Assembly (NCBI GenBank): GCA_963812675.1
Contig: CAWEWR010000009.1
Span: 7,116 to 71,115, forward strand
DNA: 64,000 nt
Origin: AP-15 sp963812675
Lineage (GTDB): Bacteria; Pseudomonadota; Alphaproteobacteria; ATCC43930; CGMCC-115725
Reading direction: 5' to 3'
Position numbers and translations under genes: made by a program. The notes beneath the pieces are model-generated. The model did no database searches. It saw only the letters and a list, made by a program, of their open reading frames with translations, and was not told where the DNA came from. Positions 26,591 to 36,012 of the stretch are shown here, piece by piece (the stretch's first letter is position 1; each line of letters starts with the position of its first letter).

Positions 26591-26764
26591 TCAGCCGAAA
26601 ACCAACGAGGAAACCGTCGTCCAGATGGCCCACCAAAGGCCAACTGACAGCAGCAGCATGACGATGAACGCCGAGCCCAGGCTCAGCCGGGGGGCACCGC
26701 GGCGTGCGGATTCGCGGGGCTTCCGAACGGGATACACGCCCTCGACGCGGCTGCTCTTGGTCAT
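26591..26764 (-). CDS. small single-helix membrane protein
   Basis: A 57-residue protein starting at ATG 26764, with GGGAGG four to five bases upstream. Residues 1-32 are basic (Lys/Arg-rich) and residues 34-54 form one hydrophobic helix with three Trp. This is the topology of a small inner-membrane protein with a cytoplasmic basic N-terminus. I do not recognise a family. An in-frame ATG at 26779 has no such site. Confidence 0.5.
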   Translation of the reverse strand: MTKSSRVEGVYPVRKPRESARRGAPRLSLGSAFIVMLLLSVGLWWAIWTTVSSLVFG

Positions 26765-26896
26765 CGGGCCTCCCATCACGGTCGAGCCAGGCCGCCTGTC
26801 CGATGTTTCGCCGCACCGACGGTCCTCAAAAATAAAACCGGCTAATCTAAATCTGGTTCCACGAATGGCGGCGGCGACGACCTGGGAGAGTCGCTC

Positions 26897-28084
26897 TCAA
26901 ATCACTTTTGCCCGGCGAAAGGCCGCGATCTGATCGGCATCGTAGCCGTGCTCAGCTAGCACATTGTCGGTGTCGGCGCCCGGTTCGGGCGGCGGCGTCT
27001 CGATGCTCGGGCCGCCATGGGCGAATTTGAACGCAGCCAGCGGCACGTCGAAAGCCCCGTCGATCCCGGCGGCGGACCGGTGATGATGGATGACGCCGCG
27101 GGTGGCAAATTGGGGGTCGCGGACGGCCTCGGCGAGGGTGCGCACGCGCGCCGCCGGGACGTGATGCGCCTGAAAGAAGTTCTCCCATTCGTCGGCGGTG
27201 CGCGTTTTCAAGATATTGGTCAGCAGCGCCGCTTCGCGGTCACGGTCGTCCTCGCGCTCTGGGTTGGTGCGTTTGGCCATCTCCGGTCTTTCGAGGGCCT
27301 GCCATAGGCGGCGCTGCTGCCGCAGATTGCTGGCGCCGAGCATGACCAGCCCATCCTTTGCGGCATAACAGCTGTTGGTCGCATGGAGGTGCCGGTTGCC
27401 TGACGGCTTGGGTTCGGCGCCGTTGCGCAGATAGCCCGTCAGATGCGAGCTCATCAGGATCATCGCGACATCGAGCATTGCCAGATCGATGCGCTGGCCG
27501 CAGCCGGTGCGCTCGCGCTGGAAGAGCGCGCTGGCGAGCGCGAATGCGCCCATTGTGCCGGTTGCATAATCGATCGCCGGCGAGCCGAACTTGATTGGAT
27601 TGACCTCCGCAGTGCCGGTCGTCGCCATCAGTCCCGAAGTCGCCTGGATGACATGGTCGTAGGCCGTCTGGTTGCCGCGCGGCCCATCCTGGCCGAAAGC
27701 GGAGATCGAACAGTAGATCAGCCGCGGGTTGATCTCGCTCATCATATCGTAGCCGAGACCGAGCGCAGCGAAGGCGCCGGGCCGGTAGTTCTCGACCATG
27801 ATGTCGGCACGCTGCACGAGGCGTTTCAAGATATCGCGGCCGGCCTCGGCCTTCAGGTCCAGAGCGATCGACCGCTTGTTGGAGCTCTGGGTCAGGTAGC
27901 TCGTGCCCATCCCGCGCCGATTGAGCTCGCGATCGGTGCCGCTGTCGCGGGTCTGGTCAGGGTCATCGGGGTGCTCGACCTTGATCACCTCGGCGCCGAG
28001 CACTGCCAGCTGATATGCTGCGAATGGCCCGGCCAACACATGGGTCACGTCGATTATGCGGATGCCCTCGAACGGTCGCGTCAT
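26897..28084 (-). CDS. class III CoA-transferase (CaiB/BaiF family)
   Basis: A 395-residue enzyme that transfers CoA between carboxylic acids. It has the N-terminal IRIIDVTHVLAGPFAAYQLA, VIKVEHP near 34, the conserved SSNKRSIALDLK, and the putative catalytic Asp in GSPAIDYATG near 165. The start at ATG 28084 is fixed by CAGGAG seven bases upstream; the frame to 28141 is only upstream sequence. It is divergent from an FAD-dependent oxidoreductase 74 bases away, so the two may share regulation and act on one catabolic pathway. The acid substrate cannot be told. Confidence 0.88.
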   Translation of the reverse strand: MTRPFEGIRIIDVTHVLAGPFAAYQLAVLGAEVIKVEHPDDPDQTRDSGTDRELNRRGMGTSYLTQSSNKRSIALDLKAEAGRDILKRLVQRADIMVENYRPGAFAALGLGYDMMSEINPRLIYCSISAFGQDGPRGNQTAYDHVIQATSGLMATTGTAEVNPIKFGSPAIDYATGTMGAFALASALFQRERTGCGQRIDLAMLDVAMILMSSHLTGYLRNGAEPKPSGNRHLHATNSCYAAKDGLVMLGASNLRQQRRLWQALERPEMAKRTNPEREDDRDREAALLTNILKTRTADEWENFFQAHHVPAARVRTLAEAVRDPQFATRGVIHHHRSAAGIDGAFDVPLAAFKFAHGGPSIETPPPEPGADTDNVLAEHGYDADQIAAFRRAKVI

Positions 28085-28158
28085 GGTCGGCTCCTGCCAG
28101 TCGGGATCGCCTCTTGTGCTGGAATTTTGCTGCCCGAGCAATGTGCTGAGATAAGCGG

Positions 28159-29247
28159 ATGCGCGTATTGATCTGCGGCGGCGGCGTGATCGGCGCCTCC
28201 ATTGCGTATTTCCTGAGCTGCCGCGGGGTCACCGCGACGGTCATCGAAAGAACCGGGCTCGCCTGTGCGGCCTCCGGGAAGGCAGGCGGCTTTCTCGCCC
28301 TGGACTGGTGCGACGGCACGCCACTGGAAGCGTTGGCGCGCCGCAGCTTTGCATTGCACGCTCGGCTTGCCGCGAAGATCGGCGGCGATTGGGGCTATCG
28401 CCGCCTCACCACCTATGGCGGCTCGGCCGGGCTCGGTCAGCGCAGCCACGTCCATGAGGTCGACTGGGTGTCGCCAGGTGTGGCCGTGAACCAACAGCTG
28501 GGCTCGACAGCCACGACGGCCCAGGTTCATCCCGAAAGGTTTACCGCGGCGATGATGCGGGCGGCGCAGGCGCAGGGAGCCGAATTCCGCCTCGGACAAC
28601 TCACCGGCGTCGTGCGCCGCAAGGGTGGCGCGGCAGTGGCGGGTGTCGAGATCGATGGCAAAGTCGTCGAGGGCGACGCCGTCGTGATTGCGATGGGCCC
28701 TTGGTCGATCCTTGGCGCCGAGTGGCTGCCCCTGCCCGCCGTCTTCGGATTGAAGGGGCATAGCCTCGTCTTCGAGACCGGTGCGAAAGTGCCGGCCGAG
28801 GCCCTGTTTCTGGAGTACCGCGAGGCCAATGGCACCGTCCAAACCCCCGAGCTGTTTCCGCGAGCCGACGGCACCACCTATGTTTGCGCAATCTCGAGCG
28901 AAAGCCCGCTGCCGATCGACCCCGCCCGGGTCGCTGCAGATCCGGGTGCGCTGGAGCGTCTGCATCAGATGTGCAGCCAATTGTCGCCGGCGCTCGCCGC
29001 CGCGAGGATCGTGGCACGCCAAGCCTGCTATCGTCCTGTCACCCGGGACGGCCTGCCGCTGATCGGTCCGGTCGCCGGGGTCGAGGGCGCCTACCTTGCC
29101 ACCGGCCACAGCGTTTGGGGAATTCTCAACGCGCCGGCGACCGGCGAGGCAATGGCCGAGCTGATTATCGATGGCGCTGCCCGCTCGGTCGACCTCTCGG
29201 CCTTCGACCCGGCGCGACTTCCGCCATTTGGCGGCCTCAGCTGTTGA
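28159..29247 (+). CDS. FAD-dependent oxidoreductase (DAO family)
   Basis: A 362-residue flavoprotein of the glycine/D-amino-acid oxidase type. The FAD-binding GGGVIGASIAYFL lies at residues 7-19, followed by an acidic residue in VIERTG and an SGKAGGFLA motif typical of the family. A second FAD contact ATGHSVWGILNAPATG lies near 312. No signal peptide. Likely oxidises an amine or a hydroxy/amino acid; the substrate is unknown. It overlaps the 3' end of the convergent L,D-transpeptidase gene by 11 bases. Confidence 0.85.
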   Translation: MRVLICGGGVIGASIAYFLSCRGVTATVIERTGLACAASGKAGGFLALDWCDGTPLEALARRSFALHARLAAKIGGDWGYRRLTTYGGSAGLGQRSHVHEVDWVSPGVAVNQQLGSTATTAQVHPERFTAAMMRAAQAQGAEFRLGQLTGVVRRKGGAAVAGVEIDGKVVEGDAVVIAMGPWSILGAEWLPLPAVFGLKGHSLVFETGAKVPAEALFLEYREANGTVQTPELFPRADGTTYVCAISSESPLPIDPARVAADPGALERLHQMCSQLSPALAAARIVARQACYRPVTRDGLPLIGPVAGVEGAYLATGHSVWGILNAPATGEAMAELIIDGAARSVDLSAFDPARLPPFGGLSC

Positions 29248-29794
29248 TCACGATCTGACTGCCCGGACCCAACAGCGGCAGCACCGCGAATAAGACCTCT
29301 CTCTTGACGGCGAGACACCCCGCAGTCGGAGCGAAATCCGGTCTTGCTATATGGAGGAAAATCGCACTCCCGGCGCCTGGAACGACCGGCTCCATGTTGT
29401 AGCCGATGACCACCAGCGCGTCGTAGAGGTCGTCCTCCCGCCACATCTGCTCGGCGCTGGCGGTATAGGGCAAGGAAACGGGTCGGTTGTAGTTGGCGTC
29501 GGCAGGGTCGTCGACCCAGCCATCGCTCGGCGCCAAGGGTTTCACGGGTAATCGTGATTGCGGGGCCGCGATCCTGTCCGGCCGGTAGAGGATAGAGACG
29601 AGCGGGTAGGTCCCGGCCGGGGTCGCGCCGTCGCCCTCGTGCTTGTCGGCCTTGACGCCGGCGCACCCGACCGCTGCAACAGCGCTCCCTCGCGACCAGC
29701 GAAGGCGGCCATCGCGATATTCGAGATTTTCCGCTTCGTTTTGTGCTGCCGCGGACAACTGGGCCGCCATCAAAAGTACCGGGATAGAAACCAA
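29237..29794 (-). CDS. L,D-transpeptidase family protein (YkuD domain)
   Basis: Predicted periplasmic enzyme of the YkuD fold that cross-links peptidoglycan or removes stem peptides. The domain spans most of the protein: GVKADKHEGDGATPAGTYPL, DDLYDALVVIGYN and the active-site block HIARPDFAPTAGCLAV, with Cys as nucleophile. A hydrophobic export segment (LVSIPVLLMAAQLSAAAQ) precedes it. The start is uncertain. TTG 29794 (185 residues) keeps the export segment, ATG 29770 shortens it, and ATG 29893 would add about 22 residues encoded by repeat copy 2. The repeat seems to have landed at the 5' end and may have removed the original start. Confidence 0.8.
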   Translation of the reverse strand: MVSIPVLLMAAQLSAAAQNEAENLEYRDGRLRWSRGSAVAAVGCAGVKADKHEGDGATPAGTYPLVSILYRPDRIAAPQSRLPVKPLAPSDGWVDDPADANYNRPVSLPYTASAEQMWREDDLYDALVVIGYNMEPVVPGAGSAIFLHIARPDFAPTAGCLAVKREVLFAVLPLLGPGSQIVINS

Positions 29795-29828
29795 TCCTCT
29801 GCGGTTGATCGAGATGCGGTTCGCGATA

Positions 29829-29963
29829 CCCTCACCCGCCTCGCTGGCGCTCGGCACCCTCTCCCGTGGTGCGGGAGAGGGGCTATCACTCATTCACCTC
29901 TAAGCTCCTCTCCCGCACCGCGGGAGAGGGGGGACCAAGCCCAAAGGGCTTGGTGGGTGAGGG
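29829..29963. repeat. 136-bp dispersed repeat, copy 2
   Basis: Bounded by CCCTCACCC (29829-29837) and GGGTGAGGG (29955-29963). It matches copy 1 at 14733-14868 almost base for base in the arms; the middle spacer differs (CCAACCCGCATTCCAGCAC versus CTATCACTCATTCACCTC). It lies between phaB and the L,D-transpeptidase gene, whose open frame runs into it. Confidence 0.85.
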
Positions 29964-29970
29964 AGGCACA

Positions 29971-30693
29971 TCAATACATGTGCTGGCCGCCGTTCACCGA
30001 AAGCGTCGAGCCGGTGATGAAATCGGCGTCGTCGGCGACCAGGAACAAGACCGTGCGCGCGATGTCCTCGGCTTTGCCGAGCCGGCCGACCGGGATGCGG
30101 GCGATGATCTTTTCGAGCACCTCGGCCGGCACGGCCCGCACCATCTCGGTGTCGACATAGCCGGGGGCGACGGCGTTGACGGTGATGCCCCGGGCCGCGC
30201 CTTCTTGCGCTAAGGCCTTGGTAAACCCGTGGATGCCCGATTTCGCGGCGGCGTAGTTGACCTGACCGTATTGCCCCGCCTGCCCGTTGATTGAGCCGAT
30301 ATTGACGATGCGGCCAAAACCCCGCACGCGCATCCCTTCGATGACCGCCCTCGACATGTTGAAGCACGAAGAGAGGTTGGTCTGGATGACCGCGTTCCAC
30401 TGCTCGTAGCTCATGCGGTGCATCGTCGAATCCCGGGTGATCCCGGCATTGTTTACGAGCACCTCGATCGGGCCGAGATCGGCCTCGATCTTCTTCACGC
30501 CTGCGGTACAGGCGTTAAAATCGGCGACGTCGAATTTGTAGACCGGGATCCCGGTCTCATCGTTGAATTGCTGCGCCGCCCTGTCGTTACCAGCGTAAGT
30601 CGCCGCGACGCGGTAGTCGGCATTCTTCAGCGCCACCGAGACCGCGCGGCCGATGCCACGGGTCCCGCCCGTGACCACCGCCACTCTAGCCAT
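29971..30693 (-). CDS. phaB: acetoacetyl-CoA reductase
   Basis: NADPH-dependent reduction of acetoacetyl-CoA to (R)-3-hydroxybutyryl-CoA for polyhydroxybutyrate. A 240-residue short-chain dehydrogenase: TGGTRGIGRAV near residue 8, NNAGITRD near 84, catalytic Ser in IGSINGQAGQ and YAAAK near 149. The stretch GQAGQYGQVNYAAAKSGIHG is characteristic of PhaB rather than FabG. It lies 20 bases downstream of phaA on the same strand. No PHB synthase gene is in the window. Confidence 0.92.
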   Translation of the reverse strand: MARVAVVTGGTRGIGRAVSVALKNADYRVAATYAGNDRAAQQFNDETGIPVYKFDVADFNACTAGVKKIEADLGPIEVLVNNAGITRDSTMHRMSYEQWNAVIQTNLSSCFNMSRAVIEGMRVRGFGRIVNIGSINGQAGQYGQVNYAAAKSGIHGFTKALAQEGAARGITVNAVAPGYVDTEMVRAVPAEVLEKIIARIPVGRLGKAEDIARTVLFLVADDADFITGSTLSVNGGQHMY

Positions 30694-30713
30694 GCGTTCC
30701 TCCCGTTTTGTGG

Positions 30714-31889
<1,176 letters not shown>

Positions 31890-32305
31890 CAAGGATCTCC
31901 TCACAGGGGTTAACGCCAATGTGGGCAGCGATCGGCGAATGTAAAAGCGGGGGTCGCCGGCTGTCCAGCCGGGCCAGGGCCGACCTTGGGTCAAGTCACA
32001 CAGAAGTCCGGCCTTGGCCGCCATCGGCTGCAATCAATGATTGTGTCAGCTGTTGCTCATGGCTGTATCTGCAGCAAATCTACAGCCAAATCTCTCCTGA
32101 AAGTTGCAGTCACCGACCATGCCTTTTATCGGTCGCGCCCGCCTGCTACGGCGGTTGATCGGAAGATACCCCCGCATTGCGGCCACTTTCGGGATGTGGG
32201 TATTGCGCCATTGCCACCCTCGAAAGCCTGGCGCTATCCCAGGAGTCATTGCATTCATCGCTGTCATTGAGTACGATGTAAGCCTGCAAACAGCACGAGT
32301 TCTCG
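31890..32305. other. phaA/vapB intergenic region
   Basis: About 415 bases, less GC-rich than the genes. It holds the phaA promoter on the minus strand and the vapB promoter on the plus strand. Several short frames cross it on both strands, but none has a ribosome binding site or a recognisable product. Confidence 0.35.
32249..32277 (+). promoter_or_regulatory. possible promoter of the first vapBC module
   Basis: TTGCAT (32249-32254), 17 bases, TACGAT (32272-32277), 28 bases before the antitoxin start. Weak match to the vegetative consensus. Confidence 0.28.
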
Positions 32306-32554
32306 ATGCCAACGCTGACCATACGCAATCTCGATGCCGCGCTTAAGGAACGCTTGCGCGTGCGCGCTGCCCTGCACGGGCATTCGATGGAAGCCGAAGT
32401 ACGGCGGATTCTTCAGGACACCCTCAAGGAGCCGGAGCGTCCCAAGGCGGCGAATCTCTATCAGCGCATTCGCGCGCGCTTCGCGCCGCTCGGCGGTGTC
32501 GACTTCGACCTGACGCCGCGCGAGCAGGCCCCCGATCCCCCGCGCTTCGATTGA
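32306..32554 (+). CDS. type II antitoxin, FitA/VapB-like ribbon-helix-helix
   Basis: An 82-residue antitoxin. Residues 1-45 form a ribbon-helix-helix DNA-binding domain (TLTIRNLDAALKERLRVRAALHGHSMEAE is the usual FitA-type text), and the Pro-rich C-terminus would wrap the toxin. Its stop overlaps the toxin start by four bases, so antitoxin and toxin are coupled. Expected to repress its own operon. Confidence 0.85.
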   Translation: MPTLTIRNLDAALKERLRVRAALHGHSMEAEVRRILQDTLKEPERPKAANLYQRIRARFAPLGGVDFDLTPREQAPDPPRFD

Positions 32555-32973
32555 TCTTCCTCCTCGACACCAACATCCTTTCCGCCGTCATGGCCTCTCG
32601 GCCGGCGGCGGAGGTGGCGACGTGGATGGCGCAATACCCGTTGGATGTGTTGTTCACCGCCGCCGTGTGCCAGGCGGAAATCCTGTCGGGAATCGCGATC
32701 CTGCCGAAGGGCCGTCGCCGGGAAGCGCTGGAGATCGCAGCTCTGGCGACGTTTCGCGAGGATTTTGCCGGCCGCATCCTGCCGTTCGATACAGACGCGG
32801 CTGTTGTCTACGCGGAGATTTTCGCGGGCCGCCGGAGCGCTGGCCGGCCCGCGGCGACGGCTGATCTGATGATCGCCTCGATCGCCCGCGTGCGCGGTGC
32901 GATCGTGGTCACCCGCGACACCGCTGGATTCCGCGGCTGCGGCCTCACCCTGATCAATCCGTGGACGCCGTAG
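32551..32973 (+). CDS. type II toxin, FitB/VapC-like PIN-domain RNase
   Basis: A 140-residue PIN-domain ribonuclease. The acidic metal site is complete: LLDTNILS at residues 4-11, Glu in QAEILSGIA near 42, Asp in ATADLMIASIA near 105 and TRDTAGF near 122; the C-terminal LINPW is typical. The start is TTG, embedded in GATTGA of the antitoxin stop. Its stop codon lies exactly where similarity of the opposing, truncated toxin ends. Confidence 0.88.
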   Translation: MIFLLDTNILSAVMASRPAAEVATWMAQYPLDVLFTAAVCQAEILSGIAILPKGRRREALEIAALATFREDFAGRILPFDTDAAVVYAEIFAGRRSAGRPAATADLMIASIARVRGAIVVTRDTAGFRGCGLTLINPWTP

Positions 32974-33221
32974 GCGAGCGCGGCGGCTTCCGTGAAGGGG
33001 AAGATCCGGTCGGCAAAACGGTGACCCCAAGCGGCCAGGCCCTGCTCCAAGCGCGCCGCCCTCTCATCGGAGCGAATTTTCCCGATGCCGAAGGCAATCT
33101 CGGCAATCGTCACCGTCGGCGATGCCATCTCTGTATCGTTGCGCACGAGCCAGGCGGTCACAGCGGGGTCCGGCGTCTTGCGCAGCGTCTCTGAGATGAC
33201 GTTGGTGTCGCGAAAGATCAA
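32808..33221 (-). pseudogene. truncated VapC-like toxin running into the opposing vapC
   Basis: The first 78 codons are a good PIN-domain toxin: FRDTNVISETLRK at residues 3-15, TVAEI-like TIAEIAFGIGKIRSDERAARLEQGLAAW, then RIFPFTEAAALAYG. From residue 79 (about 32974) the frame is the antisense of the neighbouring vapC, and the translated text is no longer PIN-like. The second half of the domain, with the remaining metal-binding Asp residues, is gone. The tail-to-tail junction coincides with the stop codon of the other toxin. Probably inactive; its antitoxin gene is intact. Confidence 0.75.
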
Positions 33222-33463
33222 AGCTCCGGTCCTGGGTTGATCCTCCGGTTTTCGCTAATGACGGCCTCCAGATCGAGATCGCTGCCATACTCGTTCGCAA
33301 GGCGCGCGTAGAAAACGGATGCCGGCTCGCGCCCCGCCTCGCGAATTTCATAAGCCTCGAACGCGCGTTCCACGATATCGGCGATGGACCGCTCACGGCG
33401 TGCCAAGCGACGCGCGAGGTCACGGGCCTTCGCGCTGCGTACTGAGAGCTGGGGTTCGGCCAT
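33218..33463 (-). CDS. VapB-type antitoxin
   Basis: An 81-residue antitoxin from ATG 33463, with CAGGAT upstream. The N-terminal SVRSAKARDLARRLARRERSI is the Rv0623/PSK-type VapB pattern; the acidic C-terminus would bind the toxin. Its stop overlaps the start of the truncated vapC by four bases. With the toxin truncated, this may now be an orphan antitoxin. The frame is open to 33601, but nothing supports the longer form. Confidence 0.75.
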   Translation of the reverse strand: MAEPQLSVRSAKARDLARRLARRERSIADIVERAFEAYEIREAGREPASVFYARLANEYGSDLDLEAVISENRRINPGPEL

Positions 33464-33640
33464 GCTGGATATCCTGCCTGAGTGCCATCCCAAATGGATT
33501 GAATGGGAAAGCCGGTGTCGGATGGCGAGATAGCAGCTCTCTCCATGCCGTCGAAGACAACAGAAGCTTGACCCGCGAGACGCCCACCTGTTAGGGAACA
33601 AAAGATGGACGGCAGCCGATAGCCTGACGAAGGAAACGAG

Positions 33641-33865
33641 ATGGCCGTCATCGACACTCTAAAACTCGCCCGCGCGTTGCACGATAAGGGCGGGTTCAGC
33701 CAGGAAGCGGCGGACGCAACTGCCGAAGCGATCAATTCCGCGCTCGGCGAAGATGTCGCAACAAAATCGGACATCAAACTCCTCGACGGCAAAATCACTT
33801 TGCTGCTATGGGCGGTCGGCATCAATGTCGCCGCAACGGTCACGATGCTCGTCAAACACTGGTAA
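33641..33865 (+). CDS. small coiled-coil membrane-anchored protein (DUF1640-like)
   Basis: A 74-residue protein. Residues 1-35 are helical (KGGFSQEAADATAEAINSAL), then DVATKSDIKLLDGKI and one C-terminal membrane helix (LLLWAVGINVAATVTMLV). The order helix, (A/L)ATK.D(I/L)..L, terminal helix is that of short bacterial DUF1640-like proteins, which often lie near toxin-antitoxin genes. Function unknown. A purine-rich AAGGAAACGAG precedes the ATG. Confidence 0.65.
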   Translation: MAVIDTLKLARALHDKGGFSQEAADATAEAINSALGEDVATKSDIKLLDGKITLLLWAVGINVAATVTMLVKHW

Positions 33866-33950
33866 GGATAGGGCACGACGGCTGCCATTACCGCACTGTT
33901 CCTGCAGGCATGTTGCGCAGCGCAAGCCGCTAATCCGCGCGACGTAAAGG

Positions 33951-34126
33951 GTGCTGCTGATCCACGGGCGCTACGATCGGACGGTGCCGTTCGAGGTCTC
34001 GATCGCGATCCTCAAAGAAATGCCGACTCGGGCCTGGTTCTGCTCAACAATTGCAGGCACTGGCCGCCCTTCGAGAAGCCGGCCGAATCGACCGCGCAGG
34101 TCCTCGCGTTTCTGCAGGGCTATTGA
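33951..34126 (+). pseudogene. 3' remnant of an alpha/beta hydrolase gene, frameshifted
   Basis: The frame from 33951 reads VLLIHGRYDRTVPFEVSIAIL, the segment around the catalytic Asp of C-C bond hydrolase-like alpha/beta hydrolases. After codon 25 (about 34023) similarity moves to another frame: DSGLVLLNNCRHWPPFEKP, with the catalytic His, ending AQVLAFLQGY and a stop at 34124-34126. A stop codon lies just upstream at 33945. So only the last third of the gene survives, with a single-base deletion. Confidence 0.75.
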
Positions 34127-34305
34127 ACGGGACCGCTAGGGCCAAAACGCGATCCATCTGCCCGTCCCCATTCGAGAGCTGAATGGTACGCCCAGACTCC
34201 CACGTTTGAGGACGCTGTTCACGCTCCGAAGCAGTCGTTAGCGTAATCGCTGACAGGCTTATTAGCTGATAGGGTGGGAGCCTCCGCTGAACGAAGGACA
34301 CGGCG

Positions 34306-35772
34306 ATGCGATGGCAATCTGGAGTGACGCGTCGTGAGCTGCTGTGTAATGCCGCCCTCGGGACGGCTGCGCTCGCGGCGGGTGGCATCGGTGCATATGC
34401 CCAGCCGGCCTCGAGTCCGCCGAACATAATCTTTATTCTCGCCGACGACCTCGGCTATGCCAACGTCTCCTGTTACGGACGCCGCGACTTTACCACGCCC
34501 AATATTGACCGCATCGCCGCGCGAGGAATGCGCTTCCTTCAAGGTTACGCCAATTCCGCCGTCTGCTCCGCCTCGCGTCTCGCGCTGATCACCGGCCGCT
34601 ACCAGTATCGGCTGCGGCTGGGGCTCGAGGAGCCGTTGGTCGGCAACCCTGAGGTCGGCCTGCCGCCCGAGCATCCGACCTTGCCGTCGCTGTTGAAGAA
34701 AGCGGGCTACGGCACTAGCCTGATCGGCAAGTGGCATCTGGGCGCTCTGCCGAAATTCGGTCCGCGCAAGAGCGGTTATGATCACTTCTTCGGTTTCCGC
34801 GGGGCCACCGTGGACTATTTCTCGCACATTAACCCGCTTCAGCGGCATGATCTGTGGGACGAGGACGTCGAGGTCCATCAGGTCGGCTATCTCACCGACC
34901 AGCTCGGCGCCCGCGCCGTCGACGCGGTAAATTCCTATGCGAAGTCCGGCCAGCCGTTCCTGATCAGCCTCCATTTCAATGCGCCGCACTGGCCATGGGA
35001 GGGGCCCGGCGACGAAGCGGAGTCGAAACGGCTGGCAGGCACGGCCCTGCGCGACTTCGATGGTGGAACGCGGAAGATCTATCAGCGCATGATCGAGGCG
35101 ATGGACGCGCAGATCGGCCGCATGCTCGAGGCTCTCGACGCCAACGGCCTCACCGAGAATACGATCGTCATCTTCACCAGCGACAACGGCGGCGAGCGTT
35201 TCGCCGACACTTGGCCGTTCACCGGCAAGAAAACCGATTTGCTGGAAGGCGGACTACGCATCCCAATGGTGATCGCCTGGCCCGCGCGCATCGCGCCGGG
35301 CCGCACCAGCGACCAGGTGGCCATCCACATGGACTGGCTGCCTACCCTGCTAGCTGCCGCCGGCACCGCGCCGGACCCGGGCTATCCGCCCGACGGCATG
35401 AACCTGCTGCCGGCGCTCACGGGCAACGCCGCAGCGGTCGATCGAAAGCTGTTCTGGCGCTACAAGGGGAAATGGCAGCGCGCGGCACGCATCGGCGACT
35501 ACAAGTACCTCAAGATCCTCGACAACACCTTCTTGTTCAACGTGGTCGAGGATCCGCTCGAGCGCGGCAATCTCAAGGAGCGCCACAAGGACGTCTACGA
35601 GCGGCTTGTCGCCGAGTGGCAAGCGTGGAACGCGTCGATGCTGCCGGAAATCGCCGAGAGCTTCACCAACTCGTTCTCCGGCGAGGAGCTCGCCGACCAC
35701 TACGGCGCGCAGAAACCAAGCGGGGCGCCCGATCCAACCCTGCCTTTGCCCCCGGCAGCGCAGTCGTGGTGA
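34306..35772 (+). CDS. exported sulfatase
   Basis: A 488-residue type I sulfatase. A twin-arginine-like signal (TRRELL followed by an Ala/Gly-rich helix to about residue 32) suggests Tat export. The metal site LADDLGYANVS is near 45-55. The formylglycine motif is CSASR, followed by LALITGRYQ near 84-98, which fits C-x-(P/A)-x-R; GKWHLG near 141 and TSDNGG near 288 complete the active site. The Cys would need oxidation by a maturase; no FGE-type gene is seen, and the radical SAM enzyme at 56196 is of the peptide-modifying type. Substrate unknown. Confidence 0.9.
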   Translation: MRWQSGVTRRELLCNAALGTAALAAGGIGAYAQPASSPPNIIFILADDLGYANVSCYGRRDFTTPNIDRIAARGMRFLQGYANSAVCSASRLALITGRYQYRLRLGLEEPLVGNPEVGLPPEHPTLPSLLKKAGYGTSLIGKWHLGALPKFGPRKSGYDHFFGFRGATVDYFSHINPLQRHDLWDEDVEVHQVGYLTDQLGARAVDAVNSYAKSGQPFLISLHFNAPHWPWEGPGDEAESKRLAGTALRDFDGGTRKIYQRMIEAMDAQIGRMLEALDANGLTENTIVIFTSDNGGERFADTWPFTGKKTDLLEGGLRIPMVIAWPARIAPGRTSDQVAIHMDWLPTLLAAAGTAPDPGYPPDGMNLLPALTGNAAAVDRKLFWRYKGKWQRAARIGDYKYLKILDNTFLFNVVEDPLERGNLKERHKDVYERLVAEWQAWNASMLPEIAESFTNSFSGEELADHYGAQKPSGAPDPTLPLPPAAQSW

Positions 35773-36012
35773 CTGTCATCCTACTGATCCCCGCATCCCA
35801 AATGACCTTGGCCCAGCGAAGGACGCCGTCCCGGCAAAATCGTCGGTGAACATCGCCTCGGCCGCCACAGCAAGCGCCGCGCGCCGTGGGCCCCTCGGGT
35901 CAATGCGCCTTCATTGTATGCAATGCAAGCGTGGTGACAAGTGGCGCTGCGGCAGCACGGTGGTCAATGAGACGGGGCTCGATGAGGCGAAAGAAGTCAG
36001 GTCGCAACCGCT
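35773..36012. other. degraded intergenic region after the sulfatase
   Basis: About 240 bases with no supported gene. Several frames are open in this GC-rich stretch but none gives recognisable protein. Confidence 0.35.

Noticed and set aside
32046..32090. TTGCT...AGCAA inverted sequence upstream of phaA as a PhaR site
   Set aside because: Only a loose match to TGC-rich PhaR operators; spacing and arms are not convincing.
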